Assembly (NCBI GenBank): GCA_902809825.1
Contig: LR778114.1
Coordinates: 310,001 to 374,000 of the forward strand
Length of the DNA stretch: 64,000 nt
Origin: Candidatus Hydrogenisulfobacillus filiaventi
GTDB taxonomy: Bacteria > Bacillota > Sulfobacillia > Sulfobacillales > R501
Reading direction: 5' to 3'
Shown here: one piece after another, positions 61,210 to 64,000 of the stretch
Position numbering within the stretch: position 1 is the first letter of the stretch
How the letters are laid out: each line of letters starts with the position of its first letter
Position numbers and translations under genes: made by a program
The notes under the pieces: generated by a model
Databases searched by the model: none
What the model saw: only the letters and a program-made list of their open reading frames with translations
What the model was told of the DNA's origin: nothing

Positions 61210-61730
61210 AGCGGCGGGGACAGGCGCTGGTGGAGTTTGCGCTGGTGCTGCCGGTGCTGGTCCTGCTGCTGGTGGCCATCATCAGTCTGGGGCTCACCTT
61301 CAATGCCGAGCTCACCCTCACCCAGGCGGCGCGGGCGGCGGCGCGGGCGGCGGCCCTCGGCTACCCCTTAGGACAGCCGGGCGACGTCAATCCGCCCGCT
61401 TCCGGCTGCGCCACCATTTACGGCGCAGCGGACGTGGTCATCGTGGAGGGGCTGGGGCTCACCATGGCCGATCTATCCATTCCCGCCGCTTATGTGGAGG
61501 GCAGCACCGCCGGCGGCAGTCCCGTGCCTCCCGACGCCCAGGTGACCGTGGTCCTGCAGTACGCCTACCGCCCGCTGCTGCCCATTCCGGGGGTGCTGCC
61601 CGCCAGCCTGCTGCTCAGCCAGACCTATACCATGATGGCCCAGGACCCGGTGCCGGTGAGCCAAAATCCGCCGCCGGAGCCTCTGCCTCCCGGGGCCCAG
61701 CCCATTGCCGTCCACTGTCCCGATAACTGA
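61206..61730 (+). CDS. tadE: TadE-like minor pilin
   Basis: Protein of 174 aa. MKRRGQALVEFALVLPVLVL is the TadE signature (R-G-Q-A-x-V-E-F-A-L-x-x-P), with the glutamate at +5 of the processing site and a 20-residue hydrophobic helix. TQAARAAARAAALGYPLG follows, then a periplasmic-type beta region with one cysteine (SGCATIY) and a C-terminal cysteine (VHCPDN). It probably assembles with the TadG-like protein encoded just before it. Confidence 0.88.
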   Translation: MKRRGQALVEFALVLPVLVLLLVAIISLGLTFNAELTLTQAARAAARAAALGYPLGQPGDVNPPASGCATIYGAADVVIVEGLGLTMADLSIPAAYVEGSTAGGSPVPPDAQVTVVLQYAYRPLLPIPGVLPASLLLSQTYTMMAQDPVPVSQNPPPEPLPPGAQPIAVHCPDN

Positions 61731-61838
61731 CCGGGTTAAGGGCCCAAAAATTTCGACCCGGCTCGCTGGCGGTGCTAAGGTGGGGCCAGCAGACCGACGT
61801 CCGCCGTCCGCGGGGGATGACAGGAAGGGAGGCAGACG

Positions 61839-62567
61839 ATGGCCACGGCTTGGTTGCGCCTGCGGGCCTTTGTGCTGGTGAACCGGTGGATCCTGCTGGC
61901 GGCGCTGCTGGCGGCGGCAGCGGCGGAGGCCACCCTGCTCGCCCTGCATCCGCGCACCGCGGCCGTGCCGGCCGCGCCCGCGCCGGGGGTCCGGCTGGCG
62001 GTGCTGACGCGCCCCGTGGGGCCGGACCAGCCCATTCCCGCCTCGGCGGTGGCCTGGCAGACCTATCCGCTCCGCCTGGTGCCCCCCGGTGCCATCCGCA
62101 GCCCCGCGGCCCTGGCCGGGGCCTGGAGCGCGGAAGCCCTGACCCCGGGCGTCCCCCTTACGGCCGCTGAAGTGTTCCGGCCGCGGGAGGCCAATGTCCT
62201 GGCAGCCCGGGTGGCGCCCGGCACCGAGGCGCTGGCGGTGCCGGTCAGTGCGGACAATGCCGTGGACGGGATGGTCAGCCCGGGGGACCGCATCAGCCTC
62301 TACACCACCGTGACCGGGCCGGGCGGCCACCCCCGCACGGTGCAGGTCTTCCGGGAGCTGCCGGTGCTGGCTGTGGACGGCAGCCTGAGCCCGGCCGCCC
62401 CCACCCCGGGGCGCGGCTTCACCCTGCTGCTGGCCCTGCCCCCCTCCGCGGTTACCGAGCTCCTCTACATCATGCAGCATGGCCCTCTGACCGTGACCCT
62501 GGACGGGCCATCGCCGGCCCCGAAGCCCGCCCCCTTCGGGCAGGCCCAGTGGGAGAACCTGCACTAG
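61839..62567 (+). CDS. cpaB: CpaB/RcpC-like pilus assembly protein (SAF domain)
   Basis: Protein of 242 aa with GGAAGGGAGG before its ATG. One N-terminal membrane helix (WILLAALLAAAAAEATLLAL) is followed by a SAF domain: TRPVGPDQPIPASAVAWQTY and EALTPGVPLTAAEVF. The RcpC domain follows with VAPGTEALAVPVSADNAVDG, MVSPGDRISLYTTVT and TLLLALPPSAVTELLY. The PGDR/VDG motif is conserved in CpaB proteins, which link the Tad machine to the cell envelope. It is the first gene after a 108-base gap, so it may start its own transcript. Confidence 0.88.
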   Translation: MATAWLRLRAFVLVNRWILLAALLAAAAAEATLLALHPRTAAVPAAPAPGVRLAVLTRPVGPDQPIPASAVAWQTYPLRLVPPGAIRSPAALAGAWSAEALTPGVPLTAAEVFRPREANVLAARVAPGTEALAVPVSADNAVDGMVSPGDRISLYTTVTGPGGHPRTVQVFRELPVLAVDGSLSPAAPTPGRGFTLLLALPPSAVTELLYIMQHGPLTVTLDGPSPAPKPAPFGQAQWENLH

Positions 62568-62588
62568 CCGGGGAAAGGGGTAGACGGC

Positions 62589-63497
62589 GTGAGCTGGCGC
62601 ATCCTGGTCCCCCTGCTGTGGGCGGCGGCCCTGCCGGCGGCGTGGGTGGCAGCCGCCGACTGGCGGTTGCGCCGGCGGCTATGGCGGGTGCTGGGGGAGG
62701 AACGGGAACCGGGGCCGGTGGCGCCCTGGCGCTTGCACTGGCAGGCCTTCGAGACCCGCTGGCGGCAGAGCCCCCGGGCGGCCGCCCTGCAGTTGAAGCC
62801 GCAGGAGTATTACGGCCTGCTGGCGGCGGCCGTGGGGGTGCCGGGGCTGGCCGGCGCCCTCTGGCGGGGGCCGTTGGGGGCCCTGGTGCTGGGCCTGGTC
62901 GGGGGCTTGGCCACCTTAAGCTGGTTCCGCTACCGGCAGGCGCAGTGGCTGGCGGCGGCCACCGCCGCCCTGCCCGCCCTCTTCCGTTCCCTGAGCGCTG
63001 CCCTGCGGGCCGGGTCCAACATCACCCAGGGGCTGGCCCTGGTGGCGGCCCAGACGCCGGAGCCCTTGCGGACGGAGGTCCAGCGCGCCCTGAAACGCCT
63101 GGCGGTGGGGTACGACTTCGACGCCGTGCTGGAGGAACTCTCCCGGCGCATCCCCTCCCGCGACCTGGAGCTGGCGGTGCTGGCCATCACCGTGCAGCGG
63201 GAGGTCGGCGGATCCCTGGCTGATATCCTGGATCATCTGGTCACCACCATTGAGGAGCGGCAGCAGCTGCAGCGGGAGGTTCGCGCCCTCACCGCCCAGG
63301 GCCGTTTCTCCGGCTGGGTGCTAGCGGCCCTGCCCCCGTTGGTGGCAGGCGCCATCATCCTGCTCAACCCCGGCTATCTCACCCCCATGCTGCACCGCCT
63401 GTCCGGCTGGGCGGCCCTGGCCTACGCGGCGGTGTCGCTGGTGGTGGGGATGGTGGTCATCCGCATGCTGGTGGACGGGGCGGCGCGGGGGGTCTAG
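62589..63497 (+). CDS. tadB: TadB-like pilus platform protein (type II secretion F domain)
   Basis: Protein of 302 aa from GTG 62589. An N-terminal membrane pair (residues 5-25 and 75-115) precedes the T2SF domain: LPALFRSLSAALRAGSNITQ, ALAVLAITVQREVGGSLADI-type core with the key residues QREVGG, LDHLVTTIEERQQLQREVRA and LTAQGRFSGWVL. Two C-terminal helices follow (LPPLVAGAIILLNPGYL, AYAAVSLVVGMVVIRMLV). It is the inner-membrane platform on which the pilus is polymerised. The usual TadA/CpaF ATPase gene is not found between cpaB and this gene. Confidence 0.9.
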   Translation: MSWRILVPLLWAAALPAAWVAAADWRLRRRLWRVLGEEREPGPVAPWRLHWQAFETRWRQSPRAAALQLKPQEYYGLLAAAVGVPGLAGALWRGPLGALVLGLVGGLATLSWFRYRQAQWLAAATAALPALFRSLSAALRAGSNITQGLALVAAQTPEPLRTEVQRALKRLAVGYDFDAVLEELSRRIPSRDLELAVLAITVQREVGGSLADILDHLVTTIEERQQLQREVRALTAQGRFSGWVLAALPPLVAGAIILLNPGYLTPMLHRLSGWAALAYAAVSLVVGMVVIRMLVDGAARGV

Positions 63498-63510
63498 GAG
63501 GGGGCGGGGC

Positions 63511-64000
63511 ATGGCGGCGTGGGCGGTGGTGCTGTGGGCGCTGGCGGCGGCCGCAGCCGTGCTGGGCCTGCGGGCCCGGCGGAGGGCCTGGCTCATCCGG
63601 CAGGTGACGGCCGCGGCGCCGGTGCGCCCGCGGGAGGATCCTGACTTCGCAGGGTCTTTCCTGGACCGTCTGGGCGCCCTGACTTGGCGGCGGTGGACCC
63701 GGGGCCTGAGCCGGCGGCTACTCCCCTCCGCGGCCCGCCGCCAGCTGGAGCACCGCCTGCGTCTGGCGGGATCGGCCCGTACCCCGGAGGCCTTTTTTGC
63801 TGGCCGCTTAGTCCTGGCCCTGGTCGGGGCGGTAGCCGGGGCCGGTCTGGGCCTGCTCGAGGCCCATGGGGAGGGGCGCTGCTGGGGGCGGGGGCGGGGA
63901 CCGCCTTCGGGTACCTGTGGCCGGGGGTGCACCTCAACACCCAGGTGCAGCAGCGCCGCCGGGCCCTGCTGGCGGAGCTGCCGGAGGTGTTCGACCTCCT
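63511..64000 (+). CDS. tadC: TadC-like pilus platform protein (3' end outside window, frame break near 63863)
   Basis: ATG 63511 follows GGAGGGGGCGGGG. The N-terminus is a membrane helix (AAWAVVLWALAAAAAVLGLR), then ARRQLEHRLRLAGSARTPEA and FFAGRLVLALVGAVAGAGLG. Near 63863 the frame stops making sense. In the frame one base back it continues PWGGALLGAGAGTAFGYLWP and LLAELPEVFDLL, the conserved TadC block (L-P-E-x-x-D-L-L). One missing C in GAGGCCCATGG would restore the gene. The T2SF domain itself lies beyond the window. TadC pairs with TadB. Confidence 0.78.
   Translation, partial: MAAWAVVLWALAAAAAVLGLRARRRAWLIRQVTAAAPVRPREDPDFAGSFLDRLGALTWRRWTRGLSRRLLPSAARRQLEHRLRLAGSARTPEAFFAGRLVLALVGAVAGAGLGLLEAHGEGRCWGRGRGPPSGTCGRGCTSTPRCSSAAGPCWRSCRRCSTS

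Overview
The window is about 64 kb of very GC-rich bacterial chromosome. Strong GGAGG-type ribosome binding sites, TATAAT-type promoter elements, an S-layer protein with three cell-wall-binding type 2 (CWB2) repeats and no outer-membrane genes point to a high-GC Bacillota. A Sulfobacillus/Thermaerobacter-like lineage is plausible, but that is inference because no rRNA gene is present. Genes are densely packed, many with ATGA, GTGA or TGATG stop/start overlaps.

Layout. (1) Positions 1-18.4 kb hold a surface-polysaccharide region: UDP-GlcNAc 2-epimerase, many GT4 and GT2 glycosyltransferases, a UDP-glucose dehydrogenase directly followed by a UDP-glucuronate decarboxylase (route to UDP-xylose), and a GalE-like epimerase. 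A c-di-GMP EAL protein, a heptad/hendecad-repeat coiled-coil protein and a TasA/CalY-like fibre protein without a signal peptide are interspersed. (2) Positions 18.4-25.3 kb hold the S-layer gene behind a leader of about 0.4 kb with palindromes, followed by a TPR-glycosyltransferase and a GT4, all in a less GC-biased stretch. (3) Positions 25.3-39 kb hold two more glycosyltransferases, a WbaP-type initiating phosphoglycosyltransferase, small membrane and zinc-ribbon proteins, an M61 peptidase, a globin-sensor-like GGDEF protein and a polysaccharide deacetylase. They also hold a decayed Ser/Thr-kinase/SF1-helicase remnant next to a direct repeat, and two multi-spanning membrane proteins, one PIG-V-like. 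(4) Positions 39.1-48.8 kb hold a complete type III-B (Cmr) effector module: csx2-cmr1-cas10-cmr3-cmr4-cmr5-cmr6-csx16-CARF protein. No CRISPR array, cas1, cas2 or cas6 is visible. (5) Positions 48.8-53.3 kb hold UppP behind an array of 11-bp-phased repeats, and a leftward prpC-prpD-prpB methylcitrate-cycle operon. (6) Positions 53.4-57.8 kb hold a DUF2231 membrane protein, an unusual SelC-shaped tRNA-Cys(GCA), a lipoprotein and a MacB-like ABC exporter. (7) Positions 58-64 kb hold a Tad/Flp pilus cluster: TadZ/CpaE, TadG-like, TadE, CpaB, TadB and partial TadC.

How the parts work together. The first 39 kb mostly build the cell surface: sugar nucleotides, lipid-linked glycans, a glycosylated S-layer, and c-di-GMP enzymes nearby as plausible regulators. 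The Cmr module is a self-contained RNA-guided defence with second-messenger signalling: Cas10 makes cyclic oligoadenylate, two CARF effectors respond, and Csx16 probably degrades the messenger. It sits about 3 kb from the ruined kinase/helicase locus, so 35-49 kb reads as a defence island.

Caution. At least four reading frames break by a single base (near 5690, 35540, 58270 and 63863). Some of these may be assembly errors, so 'pseudogene' calls should be read with that in mind.
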